Positions 54,591 to 63,311 of a DNA stretch of 64,000 nt are shown in pieces; positions within the stretch are counted from its first letter, which is position 1, and every line of letters begins with the position of its first letter. A model generated the notes under the pieces. The model had not been told where the DNA came from. It saw only the letters and a program-made list of their open reading frames with translations, and did no database searches. The position numbers and the translations under genes were made by a program. The stretch spans positions 620,001-684,000 of the forward strand of contig JBBCGQ010000001.1 in assembly GCA_037200845.1 (NCBI GenBank), written 5' to 3'. Source of the DNA: Bauldia sp. (GTDB lineage Bacteria; Pseudomonadota; Alphaproteobacteria; Rhizobiales; Kaistiaceae).

Positions 54591-55450
54591 CACGCGACCT
54601 TCGGCAGGAGGCCGCGCGGGCGGACGATGATGACGACGAGAAAAACGAGATGGCCGGCAAGCTGCTGCCACTCGGGATTGATGGAGCCGCCCAGCGTCTG
54701 CGCGACGCCAAGGATGACGCCGCCGATGAGCGTGCCCCAGAAACTGCCGAGGCCGCCGATCACCACCGCTTCGAAGGCGTAGAGCAGACGTGCCGGGCCT
54801 GCGCTCGGGTCGAAATTGGCGCGCACGCCCATGAAAAACGCGGAGACCGTGATGACCAGGAACGAGATCCCCATGGCGACGGCGAAGACCTTGCGCGGAT
54901 CGATACCCATGATCTCGACGATGCTGAGCGAGTCCGACGTCGCGCGAAGAGTCCGGCCCAGCGCCGTGCGATAAAACAGGAAGCTCAACCCGAGGACGAC
55001 CAACACGGCGGCCGCGAAGGTCATGAGCGGGACGACGCCCAGCGTGATGCCGCCGAGCGAGAACGACGCCGTCTCCAACGGGCCGAGCGACAGGCGGCGG
55101 CTGTCGGCCGAGAAAACCTGCAGCAGCCCGTTCTGGATGATGATCGACAATCCGAACGTCACCAGTAACGGCACGAGCAGATCGTTTTCCAGCGTCCGGT
55201 TGAGGATAAGGCGCTGCAGCGCCCAGCCCAGCGCGAACATGAACGGCAGCGCGATGACCAGCGCCACCGGGGCCGGCAGACCGAGCCCCGTGGCAAACGC
55301 CAGCATCACGAAAGCGGCCAGCACAATGAAGTCGCCATGGGCGAGATTGACAAGCCGCATGACGCCGAAAATGAGAGCCAGGCCAACGGCATAGAGGGCG
55401 TAGAGCCCGCCCAGCAGTGCTCCCTGGATGATGGTGTTGAGGAAGCTCAC
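54590..55450 (-). CDS. livH: Branched-chain-type ABC permease (LivH-like)
   Basis: 286 residues from a GTG start that directly follows the livF-like stop. About eight helices: IIQGALLGGLYALYAVGLAL at the start, GVMRLVNLAHGDFIVLAAFV near 30, and the loop TALGRTLRATSDSLSIVEIM near 165 with the EAA-like contact. It ends VVIIVRPRGLLPKVA as LivH proteins do. Second membrane subunit of the importer. Confidence 0.92.
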   Translation of the reverse strand: MSFLNTIIQGALLGGLYALYAVGLALIFGVMRLVNLAHGDFIVLAAFVMLAFATGLGLPAPVALVIALPFMFALGWALQRLILNRTLENDLLVPLLVTFGLSIIIQNGLLQVFSADSRRLSLGPLETASFSLGGITLGVVPLMTFAAAVLVVLGLSFLFYRTALGRTLRATSDSLSIVEIMGIDPRKVFAVAMGISFLVITVSAFFMGVRANFDPSAGPARLLYAFEAVVIGGLGSFWGTLIGGVILGVAQTLGGSINPEWQQLAGHLVFLVVIIVRPRGLLPKVA

Positions 55451-56155
55451 CTAACCACCGAAGTAAGCCTGCTGGATCTGGGCGCGGGTGAGTTCCGCCG
55501 GCCGGCCGCTGAGGCTGACCCGGCCCCCGATGAAACAATAAACGCGGTCGGCGGCCTTCAGCGCGGCGCCGAGATCCTGCTCGACCAGCACTACCGTGGT
55601 CCCGCGCCGCTTCACTTCGGCAAGGGCTGCATAAACATCGCGGATCACCGCAGGCGAAAGGCCGAGCGAAATCTCGTCGCAGAGAAGGATGCGCGGATTG
55701 GCCATCAGCGCGCGGCCGATTGCGACCATCTGCTGCTGGCCGCCGGAGAGCGAGGGCGACGGCTGCAGACGCCGCTCCTTCAGCACGGGAAAGAGCGCGT
55801 AAACGGTCTCGAGCGTCCAGCCGCGGTCGATGCTGCGCCCGTGCGCGCCCATCTGGAGATTCTCCTCGACGCTGAGCGACGGGAACAGCCGCCGCCCCTC
55901 GGGCACCAGCGCAATGCCGCGCTTGACCATGTCGAAAGCGCGTGTGCCGCCGACCGGCGCGCCGTCGAGCCTGATCTGTTCCGGCCGCGACGATGCGACG
56001 CCGGACAGTGCCGCCATGAACGACGACTTGCCCGCGCCGTTCGCGCCGATGATGGCGACGATCTCGCCTTCCTCGACGACGACGTCGATGCCGAACAGCG
56101 CCTGGAAGTCGCCGTAGAAGACGTCGAGGCCGACCGTGTCGAGCACCACGCTCAA
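55451..56155 (-). CDS. livF: ABC transporter ATP-binding protein (LivF-like)
   Basis: ~234 residues. The start is uncertain: TTG 56155 overlapping the livG-like stop, or GTG 56149. Walker A GANGAGKSS near residue 40, signature SLSGGQQQMVAIGRAL near 135, Walker B RILLCDEISLGLSP near 155, switch His replaced by Gln in VLVEQD as is usual for LivF. Ends with QIQQAYFGG, the LivF C-terminus. Cytoplasmic partner of the LivG-like protein. Confidence 0.93.
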   Translation of the reverse strand: MSVVLDTVGLDVFYGDFQALFGIDVVVEEGEIVAIIGANGAGKSSFMAALSGVASSRPEQIRLDGAPVGGTRAFDMVKRGIALVPEGRRLFPSLSVEENLQMGAHGRSIDRGWTLETVYALFPVLKERRLQPSPSLSGGQQQMVAIGRALMANPRILLCDEISLGLSPAVIRDVYAALAEVKRRGTTVVLVEQDLGAALKAADRVYCFIGGRVSLSGRPAELTRAQIQQAYFGG

Positions 56156-56877
56156 GCGACCGCCTCCTCGATGCCGAGATAGGAACGCTGCACGTCCGGC
56201 TCGGCCATCACCGAGCGGGGCTCGCCCTCGGCGATCTTGCGCCCGAACTCCAGCACCATCAGCCGGCCGACGACCGAAAGCAGCGCGTGAACGATGTGCT
56301 CGATCCAAACGATGGTCATGCCGCCGCCGTTGAGCTCGCGGATGAGCGCAATGAGCTCGTGGACCTCGGCTTCGGTCAGGCCGCCTGCGATCTCGTCAAG
56401 CAACAGCAGCTTCGGCTCGGTCGCCAGCGCCCGGGCCAGCTCGAGCCGCTTGCGGTCGAGCAGCGTCAACCGCCCGGCGACGATGTTGGCGCGTGGCAGC
56501 AGGCCCGTGCGCTGCAGGATATCGGCGCAGTGGTCGGGCGCGTTTCGCTGTCCGATCACGCCGCCGAACTCGGCCGCGGCAAGCAGGTTTTCAAATACGG
56601 TCAGGCTTTCGAAGGGCCGCGGAATCTGGAAGCTGCGGCCGAGCCCCGCGCGGCAGCGATCGCGGACCGAGGCGCGCGTGACGTCGCGCCCGGCCAGCGA
56701 AATTGCGCCGGCGTCCGGTCTCAGGACGCCGGCGATGAGGTTGAAGAGGCTCGATTTGCCGGCGCCGTTCGCCCCGATGATGCCGAGCGCCTCGCCGTCG
56801 GCCACCGACAAGTCGATCTTGTCGGCGACCACGATGGCGCCAAAGCGTTTCGAAACACCAGAGAGCGTCAGCAGCAT
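56152..56877 (-). CDS. livG: ABC transporter ATP-binding protein (LivG-like)
   Basis: 241 residues. Walker A GANGAGKSS near residue 37, the LivG insert region RCRAGLGRSFQIPRPFESLT near 80, signature-like LTLLDRKRLELARALA near 140, Walker B LLLLDEIAGGLTE near 155, and switch WIEHIVHALL near 195. C-terminal SYLGI is typical. 17 bp after the binding protein gene, same operon. Confidence 0.93.
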   Translation of the reverse strand: MLLTLSGVSKRFGAIVVADKIDLSVADGEALGIIGANGAGKSSLFNLIAGVLRPDAGAISLAGRDVTRASVRDRCRAGLGRSFQIPRPFESLTVFENLLAAAEFGGVIGQRNAPDHCADILQRTGLLPRANIVAGRLTLLDRKRLELARALATEPKLLLLDEIAGGLTEAEVHELIALIRELNGGGMTIVWIEHIVHALLSVVGRLMVLEFGRKIAEGEPRSVMAEPDVQRSYLGIEEAVA

Positions 56878-56894
56878 CGGCCTCTATTTCGCGA

Positions 56895-58208
56895 TCAGTT
56901 GATCGCCTCCATCTTGCCGCCGGCCGGAATCGCCGGCGCGTGGCTGTTGTCGACGACGACGAGCTCGAACGACTTGTTGTCCTTCGTCCGCCACTGGCCG
57001 CCGACCAGCGGCGTCTTGCAGACGTTGGCGGCGATCGGGCCAAGGTCGGCGTTCGAGTTCCACTTCACCTTGCCGGTCAGCGTGTCGAGATCGGTCGATT
57101 GGATGGCGGCGATGATCGCGGCAGGATCGCCGGTGTCGGACGCGCGCTTGAGGACGTCGATCGCGACCTCGAACAGCGAGTAAACGAAGCCGATCGGCTG
57201 CGTCCACGGACGGCCCGAGAAGGCGGTGAACGCCTTGGCGACATCTTGGCCTGAGGCGCCGGTGAGCGCCGATTTGAAGGGATGGTTCGGCGTCCACCAC
57301 ACCTCGGACGACAGGTTGTTGCCGAGCGCGCCGAGCGCCTCCACCGACGACGGGAACAAGATCGCCTTGGCGACCGTAACGGCCTTCGGCTTCAGGCCCT
57401 GCTGGTTGGCCTGCGTCCAGAACGTCGTGAAGTCCGGCGGGATGACGACGCCGGTGACGATGTCGGTCTTGGCGTTCTTGAAGGCGTTGATCTGCGCCGT
57501 GAAATCGTCGTTGAGGTTCTGGTAGCGGCCGGGATCGGTGACCGTGAAGCCGCCCGCAGCCTTGAGGCCGGGCGCGATGCCGACGTTCGGGTCGCCCCAG
57601 GCGTTGCCGTCGCCGTCGTTCGGGAAGAGTCCGCCGACCTGCTTGTTGGTGTCGAGCTGGCTCCACATCGCCGAGAACACGGCGATGATGTCTTCCAGTC
57701 CCCAGAAGTAATGATAGGTCGACTTGAACGGCGTCCAGCTCTTGGGGTCGCCGGGGTTCGCCTGGCGGCCGATGAACCATGGCTGCCACGGCGCCATCGT
57801 CGAAATGCACGGCACTTCTTCCGCCTCGCACACCGTCGATACGGGGTTGGTGGTCTCGGGCGTCGAGGCGACGACGACGAGATTGACGCCGTCGTCCACG
57901 ATCAGGCTCTTGGCGACTTCGGCGGCTCGGTTCGGGTCGGACTGGCTGTCCTTGACCACGATCTCGATCGGCAGGTTGCCGCCGGCGCCCTTGATGCCGC
58001 CGCCGATCAGCTTGGTCATCGTGTCGATGACGTATTTATCGGCTTCGGCAAACGGGGCAAGCGGGCCGGACTGGGGCGTGACGTAGCCGATCTTGACGCT
58101 GGTTGCCGCGTGGACGGCAGGCGCGAAGATCGTGCTGGTGCTGAGCGCCGCGGCGCTCGCCGCCGCTCCCTTCAGCACGGTGCGGCGTGAAATTTTTCTG
58201 GTTGTCAT
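56895..58208 (-). CDS. ABC transporter periplasmic binding protein (LivK-like)
   Basis: 437 residues. Twin-arginine-like leader ISRRTVLKGAAASAAALSTS with cleavage near AVHA (residue ~34), so Tat export is likely. Mature part begins SVKIGYVTPQSGPLAPFAEA, the Peripla_BP_6 start; VVVASTPETTNPVSTVCEAE and STMAPWQPWF follow. WGLEDIIAVFSAMWSQLDTN and later aromatic residues could line an aromatic pocket. 36 bp after maleylacetate reductase, which supports an aromatic ligand such as a phenol or benzoate derivative. Confidence 0.88.
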   Translation of the reverse strand: MTTRKISRRTVLKGAAASAAALSTSTIFAPAVHAATSVKIGYVTPQSGPLAPFAEADKYVIDTMTKLIGGGIKGAGGNLPIEIVVKDSQSDPNRAAEVAKSLIVDDGVNLVVVASTPETTNPVSTVCEAEEVPCISTMAPWQPWFIGRQANPGDPKSWTPFKSTYHYFWGLEDIIAVFSAMWSQLDTNKQVGGLFPNDGDGNAWGDPNVGIAPGLKAAGGFTVTDPGRYQNLNDDFTAQINAFKNAKTDIVTGVVIPPDFTTFWTQANQQGLKPKAVTVAKAILFPSSVEALGALGNNLSSEVWWTPNHPFKSALTGASGQDVAKAFTAFSGRPWTQPIGFVYSLFEVAIDVLKRASDTGDPAAIIAAIQSTDLDTLTGKVKWNSNADLGPIAANVCKTPLVGGQWRTKDNKSFELVVVDNSHAPAIPAGGKMEAIN

Positions 58209-58244
58209 GTGGGCTCCTCCCTGAGCGCGATTTTTCGTTGGCGT

Positions 58245-59306
58245 TTACGAGGCGGGCCGCCGCCCGGCGTAGGCATCCTCGAGCAGGCGAAGGACGCCTT
58301 CCCGTTCGACGGTCCGCGGGTTCCAGTACGGACTTGCAGCAATTTCGTCGGCTGCCGCGGCGATGCCGTCGTGCGGCATTCCGATCTCGGCCAATGTCTT
58401 CGGCGCCCCGAGGCGCGTCGCCAGATCGAACAGCCCGACTGCGGCGCTGGGAGCGCCGAGGACCTCGGCCAGCGGCTTGAGCAGCGCGGCGGTCGCCGGC
58501 TCGTTGTAGGCCACCGCGTGCGGCAGCACGACGGCGTGGGTCTCGGCGTGCGGCAGGTTGAAAGTGCCGCCGAGGACGTGACAGATCTTGTGGTGCAAGG
58601 CCATGCCGACGGCGCCGAGGCAGGTGCCGCAGGCCCAGGCGCCGTATAGCGCGTCGCTGCGCGCATCGCGATCGTTGGCATTGGCCACGATCAGCGGCAG
58701 CGCGCCGGAAAGCGCGCGCATGCCCTCCAGCGCCAGCAGCGAGATCACCGGGTTGCGCTCGCGCGCATAGCGGGCTTCGACCGCGTGGGCGATCGCGTTC
58801 AGGCCGGAGGTCACCGACAGCGCGACGGGCAACGAAAGGGTCAGCTCCACGTCGTAGACGATGACCTCGGGCAGCACGCTGGGGCTGCGCATCGTCGTTT
58901 TCCTGCCATCCTGCGTCTCGCCCAGAATGGGCGTAGCTTCCGAGCCGGCGTAGGTGGTAGGCACGACGATCTGCGGCAGCTCGGTGCGCAGCGCGATCGC
59001 CTTGCCCAGGCCCGTCGTCGAACCGCCACCCAGCGACACGATGCCGTCGGCCTCGAGTTGCGTGACGAGCCGCAATGCCTCCTCGGTGACTTCGGTCGGC
59101 GTGTGCATCGCCGCTTTGGCAAACGTGCCGACCCTAAGCTTGCCGAGACCGCGAGCGACGGTGGCCGCGCTCCCCTCCTGTTGCGGCGTCGAGAGGAGGA
59201 GCACGCGCGAGCAGCCGAGGCGGTTCACCTCCTCGCAGACGGCCGCAATCGTCCCCGAGCCGAACACGACCCGTTGCGATTGTGCCTGATAGACGAAGGG
59301 CTCCAT
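58245..59306 (-). CDS. Maleylacetate reductase (iron-type alcohol dehydrogenase family)
   Basis: 353 residues; reduces maleylacetate to 3-oxoadipate with NAD(P)H, joining hydroxyquinol/chlorocatechol degradation to the beta-ketoadipate pathway. The opening FVYQAQSQRVVFGSGTIAAV, GGGSTTGLGKAIAL near residue 95 and PTTYAGSEATPILGE near 115 are characteristic; the metal-region HKICHVLGGTFNLPHAETHA near 235-255 retains His residues. First gene of the minus-strand operon, so its promoter should lie in 59307-59651. Confidence 0.93.
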   Translation of the reverse strand: MEPFVYQAQSQRVVFGSGTIAAVCEEVNRLGCSRVLLLSTPQQEGSAATVARGLGKLRVGTFAKAAMHTPTEVTEEALRLVTQLEADGIVSLGGGSTTGLGKAIALRTELPQIVVPTTYAGSEATPILGETQDGRKTTMRSPSVLPEVIVYDVELTLSLPVALSVTSGLNAIAHAVEARYARERNPVISLLALEGMRALSGALPLIVANANDRDARSDALYGAWACGTCLGAVGMALHHKICHVLGGTFNLPHAETHAVVLPHAVAYNEPATAALLKPLAEVLGAPSAAVGLFDLATRLGAPKTLAEIGMPHDGIAAAADEIAASPYWNPRTVEREGVLRLLEDAYAGRRPAS

Positions 59307-59651
59307 GACTCTCCAACCCGGCCTTGAAGGACAGGTACGCCGAGGGGGTTCGAATGTAGCTCTGGCAAGCCCTTCTCTCCTGCACGTTTCCGCTGTTCAC
59401 CTGTCCAAAACGCGCCCCGGCCGGCGACGGTCGCGGCCCAGCGCCTGCGCGTTACCGATGCCCCAACCCGGCTGCGGAGTGTGGTCCGCCGCTTGGCGGA
59501 AGCGGCGCGCATCCTCGGCGTCGATGAAGTGACGGGACGATGTTTAACCTACGCCCGGCGTCGCTCTACGCCGCAGGGCAGGGCCCGCTCGCTGGCGCTG
59601 GTAGCGTTCCGGGAACCGCGGATGGCGTATACGGACGTCACCTTGTTCGGT
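59307..59651. promoter_or_regulatory. Gap upstream of maleylacetate reductase
   Basis: 345 bp with no convincing gene. It separates two minus-strand operons and should contain the aromatic operon promoter (near 59307) and the end of the arabinose operon (near 59651). GTCCGCCGCTTGGCGGA (near 59487) is a small dyad. No AraC half-sites could be assigned by eye. Confidence 0.45.
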
Positions 59652-60569
59652 TCACTTGCCCCAGCGAAGCGCCAGGACGTCGGCATCGCGGGCAAGCTGT
59701 AGAAGGCGCGTGCGCGTGCGATCCGTAAGCGGTTTCAGCGGATGGCGAACGTAGTCGCTGCGGATCACGCCACCCTCGGCGAAGATCGTCTTGGCGGCAC
59801 GCAGGCCGCATTGGCGGTTTTCGTGATTGATGAGCGGCAGGCAGCGCGTCCATTGCGCGAGTGCGGCGTCCAGGTCGCCGGCGCGATGCGCCTTAACGAT
59901 CGGCCGGATCTGCTCGGGAAACATCGCGGACGTCATCGTTCCGGTCGCTCCGGCATCGAGATCGGCAAGCAGCGTCACCGCCTCCTCGCCGTCGAACGGT
60001 CCGCTGATGTGATCGCCTGCCGCCTGGATCAGCGCTGCCAGCTTGTCGGCAGCAAACGGCACCTCGATCTTGAAATAGGACACGTTCTCCAGTTCGCGCG
60101 CGAGCCGCGCCAACTGATCGACCGGCAACGGAACGCCGGAAAGCGGCGCATCCTGCACCATGATGGGAATGCGAATCGCCGCGTTCACCGCGGCGAAATG
60201 CTCGAAGATCCCTTGCGGCTGCGGGAAGAGGCCGGCGCCGTGGTAGGGCGGCATCATCATCACCATGGCGGCGCCCGTCGCCGCCGCGTCCCTGGCGCGC
60301 TGCACGACGATGCCGGTAGAGAAATGACTGATCGTAACGATGATCGGCACGCGGCCCGCGGCGTGCTCCAGGCAGAGCCGCATCAGCGACGCGCGCTCTT
60401 CGTCGGAAAGGGCGAACTGCTCAGAGTAGTTCGCCAGAATGCAAATGGCATCGACGCCTTGGTCGATCATGCAGTCGATAACGCGGCGCATGCCGTCTTC
60501 ATCCAGGCGCCCGTCCGGATGGAATGGCGTCGGGGCGACGGGGAGGATGCCGGAGAGAACGTCTGTCAT
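59652..60569 (-). CDS. L-2-keto-3-deoxyarabonate dehydratase-like (DapA/DHDPS family)
   Basis: 305-residue class I aldolase-fold enzyme. GILPVAPTPFHPDGRLDEDG starts it; CILANYSEQFALSDEER, MMMPPYHGAG and the Schiff-base lysine in VSYFKIEVPF (near residue 172) then GPFDGEEAVTLLADLDAGAT follow. This text matches the Azospirillum-type enzyme that dehydrates L-2-keto-3-deoxyarabonate to 2-oxoglutarate semialdehyde, including the LINHENRQCGL and VRHPLKPL segments. Last gene of the arabinose operon, 12 bp after the dehydrogenase. Confidence 0.85.
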   Translation of the reverse strand: MTDVLSGILPVAPTPFHPDGRLDEDGMRRVIDCMIDQGVDAICILANYSEQFALSDEERASLMRLCLEHAAGRVPIIVTISHFSTGIVVQRARDAAATGAAMVMMMPPYHGAGLFPQPQGIFEHFAAVNAAIRIPIMVQDAPLSGVPLPVDQLARLARELENVSYFKIEVPFAADKLAALIQAAGDHISGPFDGEEAVTLLADLDAGATGTMTSAMFPEQIRPIVKAHRAGDLDAALAQWTRCLPLINHENRQCGLRAAKTIFAEGGVIRSDYVRHPLKPLTDRTRTRLLQLARDADVLALRWGK

Positions 60570-60581
60570 GGTGCTTTCCGC

Positions 60582-61523
60582 CTACTCGACAAAAGCTTCG
60601 ACGTTGACGCGCCGGCCGATCAAGAAAGCATCGGCAACGTGGGCAAGCGGCGCGACGTCCATGTCGATCGCGCGGTTTCGCACCAGCGCGGCCATGCGCG
60701 CGTAGAGACGCGGATATTCCCCGCTAAGCGCATGCGAAGACCCGGAGGCCGCTTCCTGCGCCACTCCGTCGATGGCCAATCTGGCGCCGCCATCCGCGAG
60801 CACCATCGCGCCCGCGTCGGTCTCCACCTCTATCGTCCAGATCTGTTCGCCCTGCTGGCGAAAATCGAACTCGGCCGTGACCTCAGCGCCGTGCGGATGG
60901 GCGAATGCCAGGTTGGCAGCGATCGGCGTTTCGCAATTCTCCGGCACGAACAGCGTTGCCGACGACAGGTGCAGCGCCTCCGGCAGGATCTCGGTGACGA
61001 TGGAGAGCGCGTTGATGCCGGGGTCGAATACGCCCAGGCCGCCCGCTTGCCATATCCAGCTCTGGCCGGGATGCCACCTGCGGACGTCTTCCTTCCAGGT
61101 CACTTTCAGCCGGCGGAGACGCCTGTTAGCCAGCCAGGCTTTCGCCGGCGCCACGTACGCTGCTTCGCGGGAATGCCAGGTGGCGAAGATCGAGACGCCT
61201 GCCGCCTCCGCCATCGCCTTGAGCTCGAAGCATTCGGCCAGCGTCGCGCCCGGCGGCTTCTCGAGCATGACGTGACGGCCCGCGCGAATTGCCGCGGCAG
61301 CGGCGGCGAAGCGCGGGACGGGCGGCGTGCATAGCGACACCACCTCTATGTCGGGACGAGCCACCAGCATCGCCCCAAGATCGCCAAAGCTTTCCACGCC
61401 GTCGACCCTGCCGTGACGCGAGACCGTCGCCGCCAGCTCCCAATCCTGCGACGCCGCGATCACCGGCACGTGCTGGTCCCGGGCGATCTTGCCGATACCG
61501 ACGAGCGCGACCTTCGTCGGCAT
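60582..61523 (-). CDS. L-arabinose/D-galactose 1-dehydrogenase (Gfo/Idh/MocA family)
   Basis: 313 residues from ATG 61523, overlapping the dehydratase stop by 1 bp. Rossmann start TKVALVGIGKIARDQHVPVI, the LEKPPGATLAE motif with catalytic-type Lys near residue 91, FATWHSREAAYV, and WKEDVRRWHPGQSWIW then GGLGVFDPGINALSIVTEIL, all as in Azospirillum L-arabinose 1-dehydrogenase, which also accepts D-galactose. Oxidises the sugar to its lactone with NAD(P)+. First step of the non-phosphorylative route. Confidence 0.87.
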   Translation of the reverse strand: MPTKVALVGIGKIARDQHVPVIAASQDWELAATVSRHGRVDGVESFGDLGAMLVARPDIEVVSLCTPPVPRFAAAAAAIRAGRHVMLEKPPGATLAECFELKAMAEAAGVSIFATWHSREAAYVAPAKAWLANRRLRRLKVTWKEDVRRWHPGQSWIWQAGGLGVFDPGINALSIVTEILPEALHLSSATLFVPENCETPIAANLAFAHPHGAEVTAEFDFRQQGEQIWTIEVETDAGAMVLADGGARLAIDGVAQEAASGSSHALSGEYPRLYARMAALVRNRAIDMDVAPLAHVADAFLIGRRVNVEAFVE

Positions 61524-63271
61524 CAATGCGATTCTCTGCCGACGTCGGCGCCGCGGCAGCCCCTGAGGAAGTCGAGATCGGCGCCGGTGTCGGCTCCCTG
61601 GACGTGTGCCTGGTGCAGCCAGGCGTAGCCGGAAGCTGGCCGCTCCATGGGCGGTTTCCACATCGCCAGCCGGGCCGCCAGCTCCTCGTCCGAAATCTCG
61701 ATGTGGAGGCGTCGCGCCTCGACGTCCACTTGGATCATGTCGCCGTCGCGCACCACCGCCAGCGGACCTCCCGCTGCCGCTTCGGGAGACGTGTGCAACA
61801 CAACGGTCCCGTACGCCGTCCCCGACATGCGGGCGTCGGAGATACGCACCATGTCGGTGATGCCCTTCTTCAGCACCTTCGCCGGCAGCCCCATGTTGCC
61901 GACCTCCGCCATGCCCGGGTAACCCTTCGGCCCGCAGTTCTTCAGCACCAGGATGCAGTTCTCGTCGACGTCGAGCTCATCGGCGCCGATCTTCGCCTTG
62001 TAGTCGTCGATGCCTTCGAAGACGACCGCGCGTCCGCGATGCTTCATCAGGTGCGGCGACGCGGCCGAGGGTTTGATGACGGCGCCGTTCGGCGCGAGAT
62101 TGCCCTTGAGGACGGCGATGCCGCCGTGCCTGGCAAGTGCCTTGTCGGCCGGCACGATCACGTTTTCGTCGTGGTTCACCACATCCTTCACTTCGTCCCA
62201 GATGGTTTGGCCGGAGGCGGTGATGGCGTCCTTGTGCAGCAACCCAGCTTCTCCCAGCCGCTTCAACACCACGGGCAGGCCGCCCGCGTAGAAGAATTCC
62301 TCCATCAGGTATTTGCCGGACGGCATCAGATTCACGATCGTCGGCACGTCGCGGCCGCAGCGGTCCCAATCGTCGAGCGACAGGTCGATGCCGACACGTC
62401 CGGCAATCGCCAGCAGATGAATGACGGCATTCGTCGAGCCACCGATCGCGCCGTTGGCGCGGATGGCGTTTTCGAAGGCTTGCTTCGTCAGGATATCCGA
62501 CGGCTTCAGGTCGTCCTTGACCATCTGCACGATGCGCCGGCCCGAAAGCTGCGCCATCACCCGCCGCCGACTATCGACAGCCGGAATGGCGGCATTGCCC
62601 GAAAGGGCCAGGCCGAGTGCTTCCGCCATCGCCGCCATCGTCGAGGCGGTGCCCATCGTGTTGCAGGAACCGGCCGAGCGGGACATGCCGGACTCGGCCT
62701 CCAGAAACTCTTCCTGCGACATTTCTCCGGCCTTGACCGCTTCCGAGAATTTCCACAGGTGCGTGCCCGACCCCATGCGCTCGCCGTGGAAGTATCCGTT
62801 CAGCATCGGCCCGCCGGTGACCACGATCGACGGCAGATCGGTGGACGCGGCACCCATCACCAGGCTCGGCGTGGTCTTGTCGCAACCGACGAGCAGAACG
62901 GCGCCGTCCATCGGCTGACCACGCATCGCCTCTTCCACCGCGAGCGCCGCGAGGTTGCGAAACATCATGGCGGTCGGACGGAAAGAGCTTTCCGCCGCCG
63001 AAAACACAGGCACCTCCACGGGGAAGCCGCCGGCTTCGTACACTCCGTGTTTCACCCGCTCGGCGATCCCGCGCAGGTGCGCGTTGCACGGCGTCAGCTC
63101 CGACCACGTGTTCAGGATGCCGATCACCGGACGGCCGTCGAAAAGGTCGTGCGGAAAGCCCTGATTCTTCATCCAGCCGCGGTGATAGATCTGGTCGCGG
63201 CCGTTGCCGCCAAACCATTCCTGCGACCGCAACCGGCGCGGCCATTTCGCGGGCGTGAAGGTCATCGGCAT
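61523..63271 (-). CDS. L-arabonate dehydratase-like (IlvD/Edd family)
   Basis: ~582 residues from ATG 63271; a TTG at 63283 would add four. Fe-S-dependent dehydratase family: cysteines in LVGCDKTTPSL (near 122) and SAGSCNTMGTASTM (near 195), and the early NTWSELTPCNAH. The late KNCGPKGYPGMAEVGNMGLP and DARMSGTAYGTVVLHTSPEA match sugar-acid dehydratases rather than IlvD proper. Converts L-arabonate (possibly D-fuconate or galactonate) to the 2-keto-3-deoxy acid. It stands between the permease and dehydrogenase genes of one operon. Confidence 0.88.
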   Translation of the reverse strand: MPMTFTPAKWPRRLRSQEWFGGNGRDQIYHRGWMKNQGFPHDLFDGRPVIGILNTWSELTPCNAHLRGIAERVKHGVYEAGGFPVEVPVFSAAESSFRPTAMMFRNLAALAVEEAMRGQPMDGAVLLVGCDKTTPSLVMGAASTDLPSIVVTGGPMLNGYFHGERMGSGTHLWKFSEAVKAGEMSQEEFLEAESGMSRSAGSCNTMGTASTMAAMAEALGLALSGNAAIPAVDSRRRVMAQLSGRRIVQMVKDDLKPSDILTKQAFENAIRANGAIGGSTNAVIHLLAIAGRVGIDLSLDDWDRCGRDVPTIVNLMPSGKYLMEEFFYAGGLPVVLKRLGEAGLLHKDAITASGQTIWDEVKDVVNHDENVIVPADKALARHGGIAVLKGNLAPNGAVIKPSAASPHLMKHRGRAVVFEGIDDYKAKIGADELDVDENCILVLKNCGPKGYPGMAEVGNMGLPAKVLKKGITDMVRISDARMSGTAYGTVVLHTSPEAAAGGPLAVVRDGDMIQVDVEARRLHIEISDEELAARLAMWKPPMERPASGYAWLHQAHVQGADTGADLDFLRGCRGADVGRESH

Positions 63272-63311
63272 CTTTTCATGCAATTGCCGGGCCCGCCCGC
63301 CGCCGCGGGCA

